40,351 bases of DNA from Paramacrobiotus richtersi (GCA_034698045.1 JAQGAU010000110.1:1-40351), one strand, 5' to 3'; shown: positions 20,526-32,099, counted from the first letter of the stretch. A program made the numbers and translations. The notes: generated from the letters alone by a model not told the origin.

Positions 20526-22996
20526 ATGGCAGTCCAGGATGGGAATATTCCAGCCCCGTTTGTAACAGTAGAACTGGCCAACATTGTCTGGCACATTCCG
20601 CAGCGATACAACCAACAGCTCCAATATATCGGCAGCGGATCTTACGGGAGTGTGGTGTAAGTTTCTACTTTACAGCAGAACGCATCGTGTATGTCCACTG
20701 CAGTTTTATCCAGATAGTTGGCGTGCTAGTAATGATACGATGTGGCGCAATTACTGTAGCATGTATCCGATCTCGTGAATCGTACTAATTTGTAGGCTTA
20801 CGGTCTGTTTGCAGTTGCTGGGATATATAGATATTCTCCTTTTATGTAGGTCCGCTGTTGACAGAGCAACGGGAATTCAAGTAGCCATCAAAAAAGTGGC
20901 ATGCCGATTTTCAGCAACAGAGTTAAGTGATACGTAGCCAGGAGTACGGAATACGGATCGTTACAGTTCAAATGAGAAAACATTTCGAAGTCGAGAAAAC
21001 TGACATACAATATCAGTAACAGACTGTTACGAATTTCTTATGAGCATGCAGATGCGTACATTTATTGTGCTTAGATCAGGAGAGGCGCCAAGAACAGTGA
21101 AAAAGAATAACATCAGTTAAACTGTAACTAACGTGCGTCACTTTGTTAGGGAGATGTTGACACAGCGTGTTTACCGGGAACTGCGGCTTCTGCGGCATAT
21201 GGATCACAATAACGTGAGGCAACTCGTTCCGCGAATATCCCGCTCGGAATTCACTACGTCTTTTTTCGCAGGTTTTGGGTTTGTTGGATGTTTATACGCC
21301 ACAAAACGACCCTGTAAACATGCAAGAGGTTTACTTTGTAAGTTTTTGTTTGCATTCCGACGTAAAAAAAGATCTTAAAATGCGAGAAATCCCATCAATT
21401 GTCACACTTTCCAGGTGACAAAATTCATGGACGCTAGTCTACCATCTGTTTCTGGACTGCTACAATTTGATTCCGGGCGTGTACAGTGGCTTATGTACCA
21501 GCTATTATGTGGACTGAAGGTTGTACATGACGCATACTTTTCGGGAATGAAAGTTACTATGTAGCGATACGTTTTCAGATTTATAAACTTTAGCGGTTGT
21601 GTGAAAAACGAAATTATCAGGCATTGCTTCTACAATACTTACCAGCTTTCGTTGCAGTATGTTCATTCCGCCGGGGTTATTCACCGGGTAAGCACAAGCA
21701 TCTGTGCACGGCATCCCGATGAACAATATGTTTCATATCAGTTTTCTCCGTGGATTAGGACTTAAAACCGGCGAATATTGCCGTGACCAGAGACTGGGAT
21801 TTGCGGATCCTGGATTTCGGCCTCGCTCGACAAGCTCAAAACATCATGACAGGTCAGCTCCACGCCACACTTACTCAAGTTATACATAACAGCGGAATTG
21901 TCCGCTAAATTCGTACGATACCGTACGTCCAAGCATTCACACAATCATGCTTATTTTTGTTGGTGTATTGCAGGATATGTCTCTAGTCTTTGGTAGGTAC
22001 TACGTGGATTTCAGCAGTTTTCCCTTCGATTAGGGTTGATTACAATGGCGTCTTGTGGCAGGTATCGCGCCCCGGAAATTATGATGTCTTGGCAGCGCTA
22101 TACGCAAGCCGGTAGGTTGCTGCTTGATGCAATTATGCGGTTCTATGTGTTTCGACAACTACCAGCGATACGTGCACCACGCTAACATTTTGATAAAATT
22201 TAATATCATGGTGGGTATAGACAAGTTTTTTTGCAGTTCTGTAACTCTTTCTTGTATTGTAGTGGATATGTGGTCTGTCGGCTGCATCATGGGGGAATTG
22301 CTCAGCGGAACCGCTCTTTTTCCTGCTAGAACAAGTAAGTTTCAAGAGCATATCGTGCATAGTATTACAGTTTTGTAGAATTCCAGCTGATTACAGGCAA
22401 AGGCCATTTGGACCTGATCCTCGATTTGGTTGGTACCCCGGGCGAACAGTTTCTGCAGCGAATCCAAGACGAAGGCGTAATAGCGTCGTAATAAGGCAAT
22501 ATTAGTGGGAAATCACGAAACGCTTTGATACTGCAGATTCAACAATACATCCGTAAACAATCACCAAAGGCACCTAAGGACTTCAGTGAGAAATTCCGCC
22601 ATGCGGACCCAAATGGTACAAACCACACAAACAGGCTGTATATTGCAGCCTGATGGCAATCTAGTTTGGCTTGCGAAGACAATTAGGATAAATAAAATGT
22701 GGAGTCTTTTACAGCCGTTGATCTGCTGAGACAACTGCTGGCGCTTGACCCAGAGCAGCGTATCACCGCGGAACAGGCACTGGCCCACCCCTATCTGGCA
22801 ACACACCACCATCCGAGAAACGAAACCACTGCGCCACCCTTTAGTGACGCCGCTGAAGGCTGGCAGCTGACTGCTGATCAGTGGCGCTGTAAGGTTACTT
22901 GCAGTATCTGGGCTTTGACATAACAAGGAAATGTCTATGTTTGCAGACGGAATATTCCAAGAGATTCAATCGTTTCGGGCTGGACAACAAGCCTAG
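20526..22996 (+). CDS. p38-type mitogen-activated protein kinase
   Basis: Fourteen exons join in phase: 20526-20656, 20850-20933, 21150-21213, 21272-21337, 21415-21519, 21658-21687, 21759-21852, 21974-21992, 22062-22111, 22263-22334, 22397-22476, 22537-22615, 22715-22888 and 22947-22996. The 365 residues match the usual p38 size of about 360. Visible are GSGSYGSV (ATP loop, 36-43), VAIKK (Lys58), VYRELRLL (Glu82), HR|DLKPAN (159-166, split by an intron), DFGLAR (179-184), the p38-specific activation motif MTGY (Thr191, Tyr193), [19 protein letters not shown] and [19 protein letters not shown]. p38 kinases act in stress signalling in cytoplasm and nucleus after dual phosphorylation by MKK3/6-type kinases. 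Oddities: after TGY the segment reads VSSLW where MAP kinases have VxTRW, and exons of 30 and 19 bases encode the region around the catalytic and activation loops. The exon 2 donor (GAT AC|GTAGCC) is the one choice that restores phase and leaves a short insertion before the C helix. Confidence 0.94.
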
Positions 22997-24181
22997 TGGT
23001 CGTGTCCAGCATGCTCCAATGGGTCATCCATTTAGGCCTTGTTTTCAACAACAACGATCTTTCAAAACTGGATTATGGGGTTATCTTCCGCGTTGATTGC
23101 ACACATTTATGTTCAATAATCTTAGAAATGCTTCTTGTTTTATGTAATTGTCGACCATAGGTCAAACTGTGCATGCCAATACATTCTCGTTTCGGTTTCT
23201 CTGAACAAAGCGACTATCGCCTCGTGCGACGTACCAGATTATTCACAAGCGAAGGGGGCAGAACAACTAGAGCTAACTTGTACTTTCGGCTTTTATCAGC
23301 AAACCCGCAGTTTGCAGCTGCTCCAGCGATTTTACAAGTAAAATCGGCATAGCGGGCGAACATCTTGTTATAATCACGTGTAACAGCTTAATAATGTTCG
23401 TAATCCGTATAGATTAATCGAGGTCAAACGGCAGAATTCACTTTGGTATCCCGATCCCCATTGTACTGGAGAAGGCCGCCTTGATGAACGATATAATAAT
23501 TTATGTATGTACCAAGATGTACTTTCTACCTTTTTTCGGGATGTATCAGAGCCACCAGACGTTGACGGCCTTGATTAGCTGTGCATATTACATTTTATTT
23601 TACATGACATTATACACTGATTACAGTAATATGATTCCGATGATGACGTTGTACGGTTTGTAGTCTGTATTGTAATTTCTCGTGAGAATTTTAATATGGA
23701 TGCATGCATCGGTTGTGTGTACGACACAGCCACATGTGTACTGTACGCACTGTATGCCACATCCGCCGGCAGCTGGCCGGACAAAATCGCAGCACAACGC
23801 TACGTGCCTACGCATACGTTTCGCCAGTAGTGTATGGCTCTTCATGACAGTTTACTTTTCTGTCTGCGAAGTGTTGCAAAGTTCTAGCAGGAATGCGCTT
23901 TAATATTAAGCTCGCGCGCTTGCAAATTTGGAAAGCTGATACGCGTTGTTGGATGGAAGGAACTGCTCACGTTGTCAGTGCTTGATTCAGTTAACATTTA
24001 TTCTTAACGAGCGCGAGGAGATCTTGAATTCTTGCCATCTTACCAACTGCCGAGAACCCCGACCGATACATCACCATGAATGTCGCTGCATTGGATTCCC
24101 GGTCAGCTCACAGCAGAGTTGGACACTCTTAAACTATCCTGCCAAACATGACGCAAAAAGTATTCCTAGGGTTGACCAGAG
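22997..24181. other. Intergenic stretch downstream of the MAP kinase gene
   Basis: No supported gene. A 44-codon ORF at about 23698-23832 (starting MDACIGCVYD) has coding-like composition but no splice partner or family, so it is not called. Confidence 0.35.
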
Positions 24182-24376
24182 ATGATCTCGACGGTTCGTG
24201 AACCGAGAGCGGCACGGGCGAACACGGCGCTGGTGACAGGCAGGATGACAGCGGCGGTGGCAAATGATGCGGCGGCGGCAGCCTGTTCGTTGGAAATTAC
24301 ACTTGGGAAGTCGTGTTATATGTGCGGAAGCGAATTACTTGGGGAGTTGGAGCCTGGAAGTAGAGACGGGGCGAAG
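24182..24376 (+). CDS. Candidate first exon, Ala-rich, unknown
   Basis: An open frame starts MISTVREPRAARANTAL and runs 65 codons to a possible donor (GCGAAG|GTAACC). It is GC-rich, with a poly-Ala stretch and a CYMCGSE cysteine pair. No downstream exon in matching phase was found, so this is only a candidate. It lies immediately left of the minisatellite array and could be part of a repeat element rather than a host gene. Confidence 0.2.
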
Positions 24377-24879
24377 GTAACCTGAAAGTTCATAGAGGTA
24401 CGTATCGGAAGACAGTTGAACACGACGCGCAGTTTTCACTAGATGTACCAATACACCTACACCACATGGTACTGCGAACGGGACGTTCAGAAGCTAGGCG
24501 ATCGGCGACAGTTAAACCTGAAGTGTAAGGGCAAGGATGGCAGGATAAGTGAACTGTTTGGCTAGACTTAATAGCCGCGATGTTCGGGTGCGACGGTCCG
24601 CATACATATATAGTGCCTCCGGACAAGCGGATGGCATGAAGAGAGAGCCATCCGGTGCTGCGGTGGCAGTCCGGACCAAGCTTCAGTGTGCGATTACGGA
24701 ACTGTGGGCCTCGGACAGCATGTTGCCGGTACGAATTAGTCGGTGTCGCAACGGGAGATGTTGCTGTGACATGACCGCATCCCGTTTGACTGCGGTGACA
24801 GTGACTGTGTCACCAGTGCCGCGCTGGCCTGGCGCTATCAACACGGGCGAAAAGTGGGTTAACAAAGCTTCTCTGATGC

Positions 24880-25640
24880 AAGAGGGGTGTGGAAAAGAAA
24901 GCAGTGTTAATGAAGGCCCTCCTGGAGGTCAAAGGAATCATCCATGGGGTGTATGGAACTGTTCCGGACGCGCAAGGACCGTGGTTAGAAGTCATGGAAT
25001 CCCTCCTGGATATCACTAACTTCTTCCCGCGGAGTCGACGGTACCGTTGCGAAAGATACGAAATCCATTGTAGATTCCACCGATTGATCCGATTCAACCG
25101 TCCAGTCAACCGAACCGCTTTACAAGTGATGCAATCGGTCTTGGAGATCAGTGGAAGCGTCCTGCAGGTATGCGGGAGTGTCCAAGAGGTCAAAAGAACT
25201 GTCCGAGAAGTCCCGCGTACCGTCTTGGAGGTCGCATGATGCTAACCGAGTAAGCGAAGCCGTCGCAGCGGCCCCAAAACTACTCCCCGAGGCTGTTGGA
25301 CTCGTCCCAGAGTTGGATGAAACCGTCCCAGGAGAGAGCGGAACCGTCTCAGAGGTTGACCGCCCGGATGTTACGGATTCTGCCAGGAATTAAGCAGATC
25401 TGTCCAGAAGACGAATGAAACCGTCCAGGATATGGGCGAAGCTCCGAGATGGAGAGACCGTCGGAGCAACTGTAAAATCACGCCTGGACGTCAACGGCAC
25501 CTTCTTGGAGGTGGATAAAATCACGTGTGAGGTTATGGAAAGCCTCATTAAGGTCGGCGAATTCATCTCGGGTGTGCCAAAAACCGTTCCGCATGGTGAT
25601 GCAGCATCATCAGGAGATGAATGGAGTCGCAACCGATGAG
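24880..25640 (+). repeat. Degenerate 21-bp minisatellite array, forward orientation
   Basis: The array is made of diverged units close to 21 bases, best seen as seven-residue repeats in translation: SVLQVCG, SVQEVKR, TVREVPR, TVLEVA near 25136-25239, and TFLEVDK, ITCEVME, SLIKVGE, FISGVPK near 25498-25582. A common DNA core resembles ACCGTCCTGGAGGTC. The frame shifts between segments, so this looks like non-coding tandem repeat DNA rather than one long protein. The left part (24896-25013) aligns, unit by unit, with the reverse complement of 28870-29015. Confidence 0.65.
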
Positions 25641-25946
25641 GGGATGTCGAATGATGTCAGACATGAACGATTTGGATACGAACTGGAACAGAATGGCACT
25701 GGAGTCGAAAGTGTTTCGAATTAGGTCGAATCACATGGGCGGGGCTTTATCGAGAGTTAGATGCCGAAAGAAGCAGTTGGAGGATCAACGACCGGCTGGA
25801 GAAAGCGGTCGAGATCGATAGCCGCGGTGATGAGGATGCATTACCGAAACAACCGGATAACGCGACGCGTTCGGCTAGCTGGGGGGTTTAGGAACATCGG
25901 CATCCGGTTGGTAGGCCTCGCCTGCAGAGGGGGATTTCGTTTTGAG

Positions 25947-25978
25947 GACCAAAAGTCTTAAGCTTAAGACTTTTGGTC
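25947..25978. repeat. Perfect 32-base palindrome
   Basis: The sequence is exactly self-complementary over 32 bases and centred on an AAGCTT (HindIII) site; each arm is GACCAAAAGTCTTAAG. A second, imperfect fold (CTCCTTAAGTTAAGGGAG) follows at about 26009-26027. No loop bases separate the arms. Confidence 0.9.
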
Positions 25979-26399
25979 TTCCAAAAGGAATACACCTAGG
26001 CCTCGATCTCTCCTTAAGTTAAGGGAGAAATGTCACGTGTTACCAGCGCATCCAGCTCAGTTGAGCCACTGCCAAAGTATACATGCGGTTGATGTTGCAG
26101 AGCAGTGGAAAGGCAGGAAGGGCCGCAATTGGGAGATGTTGTTTCAGCCAGAGGGACCGGAATGGCGGACCAATGACAGTGCCGCGGTAAATAATATATC
26201 TATTGTAATTAGTTCACCTATTTTACTAACACTGTAAGATGTATCACAAGGCCGGCTTCAAAGCTGTTGATGTTGCCAGTGTTTATGTGAAGCGGGATTA
26301 CTCTTCGGGAAAAACTGACTGAAAATTTCTCAGCCGGAACATGCATATGTGAGCTGATGATTAAAGGTTAAGTTTGATGAGCTCTAGCGTGCTTTGTGC

Positions 26400-26775
26400 A
26401 AGCTCTGGGGTTAATTAATAATAATAAGAACAATAAGAAGTTTATTGTCCTATTGCAACGGAGCATAGCTCCCTGACGCAGCAGACAAGAAGTTACCGGT
26501 AATAACAACAACACAAAAGCCACTGTTCAAACGCTATGAAAGAGTATACTATAACAGAAATATAACAATGAATTAGGGCAATAAAATCGGGCATCCAATC
26601 AAAGAGCTGCTGTAAAACCGCTTGATAGACCGCAGTTCATTCCAGTTGACACTGGAAAGGGCATGTTTAAAAATATTTAACGAGCGATAGCTTTCATGCG
26701 GTAAGGGGAGATCGTTCCAGAGCATGGCCATTCGACTAACTGACGAATCCTCGCCAGTCCACATAACCTTGTCGA
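26400..26775 (-). mobile_element. 3' end of a non-LTR retrotransposon (LINE), remnant
   Basis: On the minus strand a frame at 26764-26573 reads SRMAMLWNDLPLPHESYRSL and then NIFKHAL. This pattern (LWN.LP ... S L ..FK..L) is typical of the extreme C-terminus of LINE reverse transcriptase ORFs of the CR1/Jockey type. After the stop comes an untranslated tail that contains GGAGCTATGCTCCGTTGCAA and ends in ATT/CTT-rich simple repeats near 26411-26450, as LINE 3' ends do. It is 5'-truncated, so it is inactive. The same tail core recurs at 33590-33650. Confidence 0.65.
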
Positions 26776-27613
26776 TTATAAAGGATAATTATAAAGGATA
26801 ATACTATATCGGGGCTCCTCATGCAGTAATGTCAATCCCCAATAAAAGAGAAACGGTGAAACTTAAGCTAAAACCTAATTTTATAACAACGGCGACGAGG
26901 AGCGACCGATAGTTCGTCAGTTACTGGTAATTAATAATGATGCAGCGAGACGACGGCGACAGCCCGGTTGATGGCTAAGAAGGTCAAAAACCAGTTGGAC
27001 AATATTGTTAACACTTGTGCGGTAACGAAGAAGTGATAGGACTACGGTCTCGCAGGTCCATCAAGAATACGCTCTGAAGTATGACAATACTGTATTTCTT
27101 AACAATTTTATTGTCCAGCTGCACTAACGCAAGTGCACACTGTACATGTACACGTTACAATGTATTCACGTACACGTCATCCTCACAAATAATATAAGTA
27201 TACAATGCGCTTGCGGCGACAACGGAAATTTGGGCGTATTGTTGCGCAACTTCCACTTCCGGTGCGCTTCTTAAAGCGTTCAAGGCCGCGCTCTCGTGCG
27301 CGTTGCATTCGTCATAGAGTTCAAGGCCAACTGTATGACAACACTGTCTGCATGATAAGAAATGTTCATATGTGAGCAGCTTACTACGCGGTTCAACTAT
27401 TAGGCGACACCGAGTGCTAGCAAAACAACCCCGCCAGTTTCCGGTTCCGATTCATTAGCTCAGTATATGGAATGGTGATTATACTATGTGTATCACAAAC
27501 ATGCGGCGAGAAACCCGCGGCTTCTGTGGAAATATGTGATGAATATAGATATGGGCCATTTCCATAATTATTATTCTGTGGCGGCAGGCTTCATACATCT
27601 CAAGTTTTTTGAC

Positions 27614-27656
27614 CGGATACATTATAATAATGTATCCGATTATAGGATAATTATCC
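27614..27656. repeat. Two adjacent small palindromes
   Basis: CGGATACATTA is followed by three bases and its exact reverse complement (27614-27638). Five bases further on lies a perfect 14-base palindrome, AGGATAATTATCCT (27644-27657). Both sit in an AT-rich, gene-free stretch. Confidence 0.8.
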
Positions 27657-28069
27657 TTACGGTAAACTGCATTCCGGTATTTGTGAGAGGGGTTGTTCGC
27701 CCCAGGGGGGTTAGTAGTCTCGCATTCCAGTAGTCTCGCATTTGGGAGGTTGTTGCTGTTGACTATCTGTTTGCTTATCGCTGTATCATGCTGTACGAGT
27801 GCTATAATTAAATCTGTGCAGGTCAAAAGGAAATTATTCTTTATATTCTAATATTGCTCTACGGTAAAATCGCGCCAACACATCTTTCGCAAAACAACAA
27901 AAACTGTGCGCCGTAGCTGATAACAACGACATCAATTAGCAGCGGCCCAGTGACCGAAAGAATCTTGCTTATGTTGGCGGCAGGCGGTGTTGTTCCCATT
28001 ACGCCCACCGCGTTGATCCGCTGCATTTACGCTAATCAATACACTGGCAGCCGGTCGGTGAACTATTAA

Positions 28070-28573
28070 TTGTTACCACCTTTCACCGGTCTTCTGCCGA
28101 TCTCCTTAGCGAGAATGGACATGCAGCAGACAATGCGCTTCCGGTCACCATGGTCCAAGGGTTTCGAAGGCTGCTGGACAAAACAGGTGATCATCCATGA
28201 TCCAGTAGTATTTGGTAATTTTCGTCGATCGGGCGTTACTATAGTACGTGCTGCCGCCGCGCATGCTTTCTTGGAAGTCGTTGCAACGTACGTGAGGATT
28301 ACAGCTAGTGTATATGCGGGTGGCATCACAAGTACAGCAATTTCTCCGGCTCCCGCAGGTAGACTTGTTTTATATATATTATACATCTGTTATTCCGGTA
28401 GCCTTAAAACTGCCGTACGTACATATATGACTGCACATCTGTCACAAAGGAAATCAAAGATGCCTAATCATTTCTTAGACGTTCTAAACGGCGCCGCAAC
28501 GATAAATATCTGTACGTACAGTACAATCGTTGACTTCTTAGCTGACGTGAGCAACCCCCTGAACGAACTATGA
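28070..28573 (+). CDS. Open reading frame of 167 codons, doubtful
   Basis: This is one of the longer uninterrupted frames in the gene-poor part, starting MLPPFTGLLPISLARMDMQ and ending ADVSNPLNEL. No domain or recognisable motif is present, and a long frame also exists on the opposite strand. It lies inside the region bounded by the inverted minisatellite arrays. Its TGA overlaps the ATG of the next open frame (28570), which begins with a signal-peptide-like MTCTFGMLLLISAMDVMTAL. A frame of this length could arise by chance in 40 kb. Confidence 0.2.
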   Translation: MLPPFTGLLPISLARMDMQQTMRFRSPWSKGFEGCWTKQVIIHDPVVFGNFRRSGVTIVRAAAAHAFLEVVATYVRITASVYAGGITSTAISPAPAGRLVLYILYICYSGSLKTAVRTYMTAHLSQRKSKMPNHFLDVLNGAATINICTYSTIVDFLADVSNPLNEL

Positions 28574-28639
28574 CATGCACCTTTGGGATGCTTCTGCTGA
28601 TTTCCGCGATGGATGTCATGACCGCGCTAGCGGCTCCTT

Positions 28640-29020
28640 CCACCTTTAGAAAGGGTTCGCGGGGTCACGGAAGTGATTTAAGAACATCCGGGACACTTCT
28701 TTCGACCTCGTCTACACTCCGTTCTCCTCACGGACTTCTCTACTTATCTCCGAGGAGGAGTTTTTTTGCATGGGAAGCGGTTCACTGACATCGAAGGTCG
28801 AATTACTGAGCTCCAAAAGGACTTGGTACTTTTTCTATACAGTTCCATCCATGTCCGGGATGAACTCATGTTCATCCGGCAGGGATTCGTAGACGTCGAG
28901 GACGGTTCTCGCCACGTCCGGGACACGCTTGGTTCACAGCTCCAGAGCGGTGTTGTTCACCCCCGGATCATTCCTCTGATCTTAGGCACGGTTCAGTTAG
29001 CACTGCAGCTTTCTCCAACA
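28640..29020 (-). repeat. Degenerate 21-bp minisatellite array, reverse orientation
   Basis: Read on the minus strand, this shows the same seven-residue periodicity as the array at 24.9-25.6 kb: RVPDVA, RTVLDVY, ESLPDEH, EFIPDMD. The part at 29015-28870 aligns in order with 24896-25013, including GAATCCCTxCxGGAT in both. The two arrays therefore form long imperfect inverted repeats separated by about 3-3.8 kb. Confidence 0.6.
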
Positions 29021-29285
29021 GAATCTCCTTTGTGAAACTCCCTTGTTCCCCTTAATGCGCTGGCCGCCTTGCGCACGCCTGCGTGCCAACGCGCTGCTAC
29101 CGATACCGCAATTAAACGTACGCCGTTCGCGTGTACGCATACCAACATGCCCCAGCGGCCGGTGCAGCCTGCCAGTCAATATAATAATCTATGACAGTTT
29201 CTACAGTAAAACCTACAGGACCACTTTAATTTTTGGTTGTTACAGTCGATAACAATGGTGCCTTTTTTTCTTGGCTGCATACAAG

Positions 29286-29427
29286 TGCGATGGCAGGGGA
29301 ATGCTGTTCCCGCAGCACTTCCGGCTGCCGCCAGCTGACGACTGGTGCAACTGTGAAGGGATGTCCGGTCACAAAATCACGGTCTGCCTATCCATCTACA
29401 GATCCTCCACGCACAAAACACCTACAG
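29286..29427 (+). CDS. Candidate internal exon, Cys-containing
   Basis: After a pyrimidine-rich stretch and a possible acceptor (TACAAG), 47 codons read CDGRGMLFPQHFRLPPADDW, then CNCEGMSGHKITVC and onward to CCTACAG|GTATTA. Third positions are GC-rich and the Cys spacing looks like an extracellular domain. A following segment after TATTTATAG (29630) would continue in matching phase 1 to a TGA near 29735 but is AT-rich and unconvincing. No 5' partner in phase was found, so the gene is incomplete or decayed. Confidence 0.35.
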
Positions 29428-30277
29428 GTATTAAATTTTGGACTCTATGCTTGCTTTGTTTTAAAAAAAAAAATAAACCATTAAGCGAGGCATCAAATAG
29501 TAGTCAAAATTTCAAAGTCTGGGCGACTAAGGTGACAGTTATGAGTTCTGGAGGGGCTCTGTTTTATCGCCGACAAACGCCCTTTTTTGTCGGTTATCAC
29601 AATTTTGTTTTGATTTATTTCTATTTATAGCAGCAGTTACAATGCGAAATTCGTTTTCAATTAAGGTACTATTCGCTAAAGAAATATACTTTGAAAAAGG
29701 CAAATTAGTTATAAACACTATTAAAAAGAGACCGTGAAGTAATACATAAGTTAACGTAAATTCATCACCGTTACGAAATAATTTCGCTATTGTGTAGACT
29801 GTCGTTACACAGATCATTCGAATTCCGTAATATTCCGAAACGTTACTTACAAGCAAAGATTTAGCACGGAGGAACAAATAAGCAAACCTACATTAATATG
29901 ATCTACATTAGTATGGCTTCTTTCTCTAATTTTTTTCTAATTTTCTAGTCCTGCACATACAGAGAAAAATACAATTAAATAAGTGAAGGTCCCACAGTGG
30001 ACAGTTATCATTTCTGGACTCAGGCGGCAGTGTATAAGCAAAATTTCCTGCAGTAGTGATTGTGACAGTGAGTGGTCATTATCGATAAAATTACGAGCAG
30101 TATACCGCCTAAATTAACAGAATAATTTGGTACCAAAACGCGAATGCATTATCTTCACCAGTCAGCGTTTGACCGCAGCTATTTCTTCGCAGCTACGGTC
30201 GGTATATAGTCAGTTCGAATCTATCGCTGTGCATAAAATTACAGTTTTCTGAAAGCCTGGAAGTGAGAAAACAAGCA

Positions 30278-30299
30278 AATAATTTGTATACAAATTATT
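30278..30299. repeat. Perfect 22-base AT-rich palindrome
   Basis: AATAATTTGTATACAAATTATT is exactly self-complementary. It lies in a gene-free AT-rich stretch, about 650 bases left of a larger palindrome. Confidence 0.85.
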
Positions 30300-30935
30300 G
30301 TCGATAAATGTTCGACATGTGCTAGCACCGACACAGCGCCAGACATTTTCGGCCGCGTCATCGGACGCGCCAGAGTAAGCGCCCACCGCTCGCTTTCACA
30401 CGTAAAAGTACTTACGATTGTTCACGCATAATGCATAACGTACATATTAGAGTTGCACCGGGCTGAAATGGGAACGGCGGTGATTTTGTTCGATGAAAAG
30501 TGACACATTGATAAATGTTGTTTGAATTTTTGGGAAATGTTGCTCGGACTTTCTCAATGGAGAGCGCCAGCGACACAAGTAGAGTTTGCATTCTTGCTAC
30601 CAGTACTGCAGCTAATGAATTCAACAACGTGTTCGCGATAAGAGATCACTCAGGACGAACAAAAAGTACGATAAGCAAAAGCGCTGGACGGCGAGTTACG
30701 ATATGGGAAAACAGTCGCACAATTTTGCTTATTTGCTTATATACGACCAGTGCACGTATATAAGCTTGAAAGTTGAAACTGCGCATATGAAACTTGCTTT
30801 TCTCATCAATATCATTTGCGAATGATCAAACTCTCTCGTTGAACCAGATTCAATATCCTGGCTCATCAGTCCTGTTCTTAGTTTGTGTGACGAAACCATT
30901 TTTCCTTCGTAATTCTTACCCAATATCGACAGCTT

Positions 30936-31005
30936 GTTTGTAAACAGATAATTTGCAGATAACAAACTTCAAAGTTTGTTGTCTGCAAATTATCTGTTTG
31001 GAAAC
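30936..31005. repeat. 70-base palindrome ending one base before an ATG
   Basis: Left arm 30936-30969 and right arm 30972-31005 match at 31 of 34 positions with a 2-base spacer. The ATG of the candidate exon at 31006 begins at the very next base after the right arm. Confidence 0.9.
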
Positions 31006-31088
31006 ATGGTGCGATTCTACGAAAGCGAAAAGCGTCAGGATTCAGGCGTCCAATATGTCTGGAGCTACGCCCAATTACAAATGTGGAG
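31006..31088 (+). CDS. Candidate first exon next to a palindrome
   Basis: An ATG directly after the palindrome opens 27 codons (MVRFYESEKRQDSGVQYVW and onward to QLQMW) up to TGGAG|GTAGGA, a good donor in phase 2. Composition is coding-like. Joining it to the next acceptor at 31776 gives a stop after about 15 codons, so the downstream structure is unclear. No family recognised. Confidence 0.3.
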
Positions 31089-31775
31089 GTAGGAAAACGC
31101 ACTAGTTATTACGGTCACCGTAAAGCATATTGCGCGCAGAATAGAAACGCCTGTACTGTGTATACGCAAAGTCGTAGACTCACCACCATCGCCGTGTATC
31201 TTCGCTTGGGATCATTCATTTTCGATTACCGGCATGTTTGATCTGTGATTCCGCATGGCGATGGCCTTTTTAATCTGTTGATTATAGTTTACCTTTTGTT
31301 TCCTTCTAAGTTTATTATTAGTTTTCTTCTTTTTTTAACGCTTTCAAATGGTACAGTTTTGTATTAGTGGCATCAGGTGAAACTGAACAGAGTAAATCGA
31401 TAATAACTAAATTTTTGAATTGTTACACCACAACAGCCTTTGGAAGAGACTTCACTAGCTATGGAAAAGTGTGGATGTTTTGAATTTTATATTTTTTAAT
31501 AACTGAAAGCACGAGCTAGTTAGATTCGGCCGAAATGACATATTATCGGAAAAGGACAGACTAATTAACTGTAAAGTAAATCGCAGAAAATAAGCCTACA
31601 TACTAATTAAAGAAAAATATCCATCAGAAATAAAAAATTTTGTTAAAAATATTACACAATTCTTACTTAATACATATTGTAAACGGCTGGGTAATTTTCA
31701 ATAATTGTGGAAGTCGTGTGCGGTTGTAGCGTGTCGCTTATCACAATAACCTTTAGTCTGTAATTGGTTTTTTAG

Positions 31776-32099
31776 TCGCCGGCTTCTGCTGATGTGGTGC
31801 CGGGACCGGAAGACGCCGTAACGATGCTTTCTACTGTGCCGGCTAGTCTGGTACCGCGCGACTGTCGACAGTCACACGGTACCAGACTGGCCGGCACTCG
31901 TGCCGAAAGTGGGCAAGTCCTGCATTCTCGTGGGAGGTGCAGTGAGTACAACTCATCTGCCCGCGCGCTGTATTGTCCAAATCACGGACGGTTTTTTATC
32001 ATTTATCTGTTACATGTGGCTGCGGTGGTTTTCGGTGTAATTTGGGGCGCAGTGGCGGCTGTACCCGTGGCTCGGGTCATCGTGAGCATTCATGGATAA
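31776..32099 (+). CDS. Candidate exon with internal palindrome and in-frame optional intron
   Basis: After TTTTTTAG a frame stays open for 107 codons to TAA at 32097-32099. It reads SPASADVVPGPEDAVTM at the start. The segment 31942-32052 begins GTGAGT, ends GCGCAG, is 111 bases (37 codons) and has no stop, so it could be spliced out or retained. Retained, it adds a hydrophobic stretch (FFIIYLLHVAAVVFGVIWGA) that would act as a membrane segment, although T-rich introns often translate to such residues. A 62-base palindrome (31836-31897) lies inside the exon. Confidence 0.3.
   Translation, partial: SPASADVVPGPEDAVTMLSTVPASLVPRDCRQSHGTRLAGTRAESGQVLHSRGRCSEYNSSARALYCPNHGRFFIIYLLHVAAVVFGVIWGAVAAVPVARVIVSIHG
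31836..31897. repeat. 62-base palindrome within a candidate exon
   Basis: Arms 31836-31856 and 31877-31897 pair at 20 of 21 positions. The 20-base spacer contains a second perfect palindrome, GACTGTCGACAGTC (31860-31873). Confidence 0.9.

Noticed and set aside
24549-25019. Plus-strand frame of 156 codons running into the minisatellite
   Set aside because: It lies in a GC-rich repeat region, its frame differs from the repeat periodicity, and no domain is visible.
29043-29170. Possible tRNA-like or tRNA-derived SINE sequence (GTTCGCGTGTACG)
   Set aside because: Only a weak B-box resemblance; no cloverleaf with paired acceptor and anticodon stems could be drawn.
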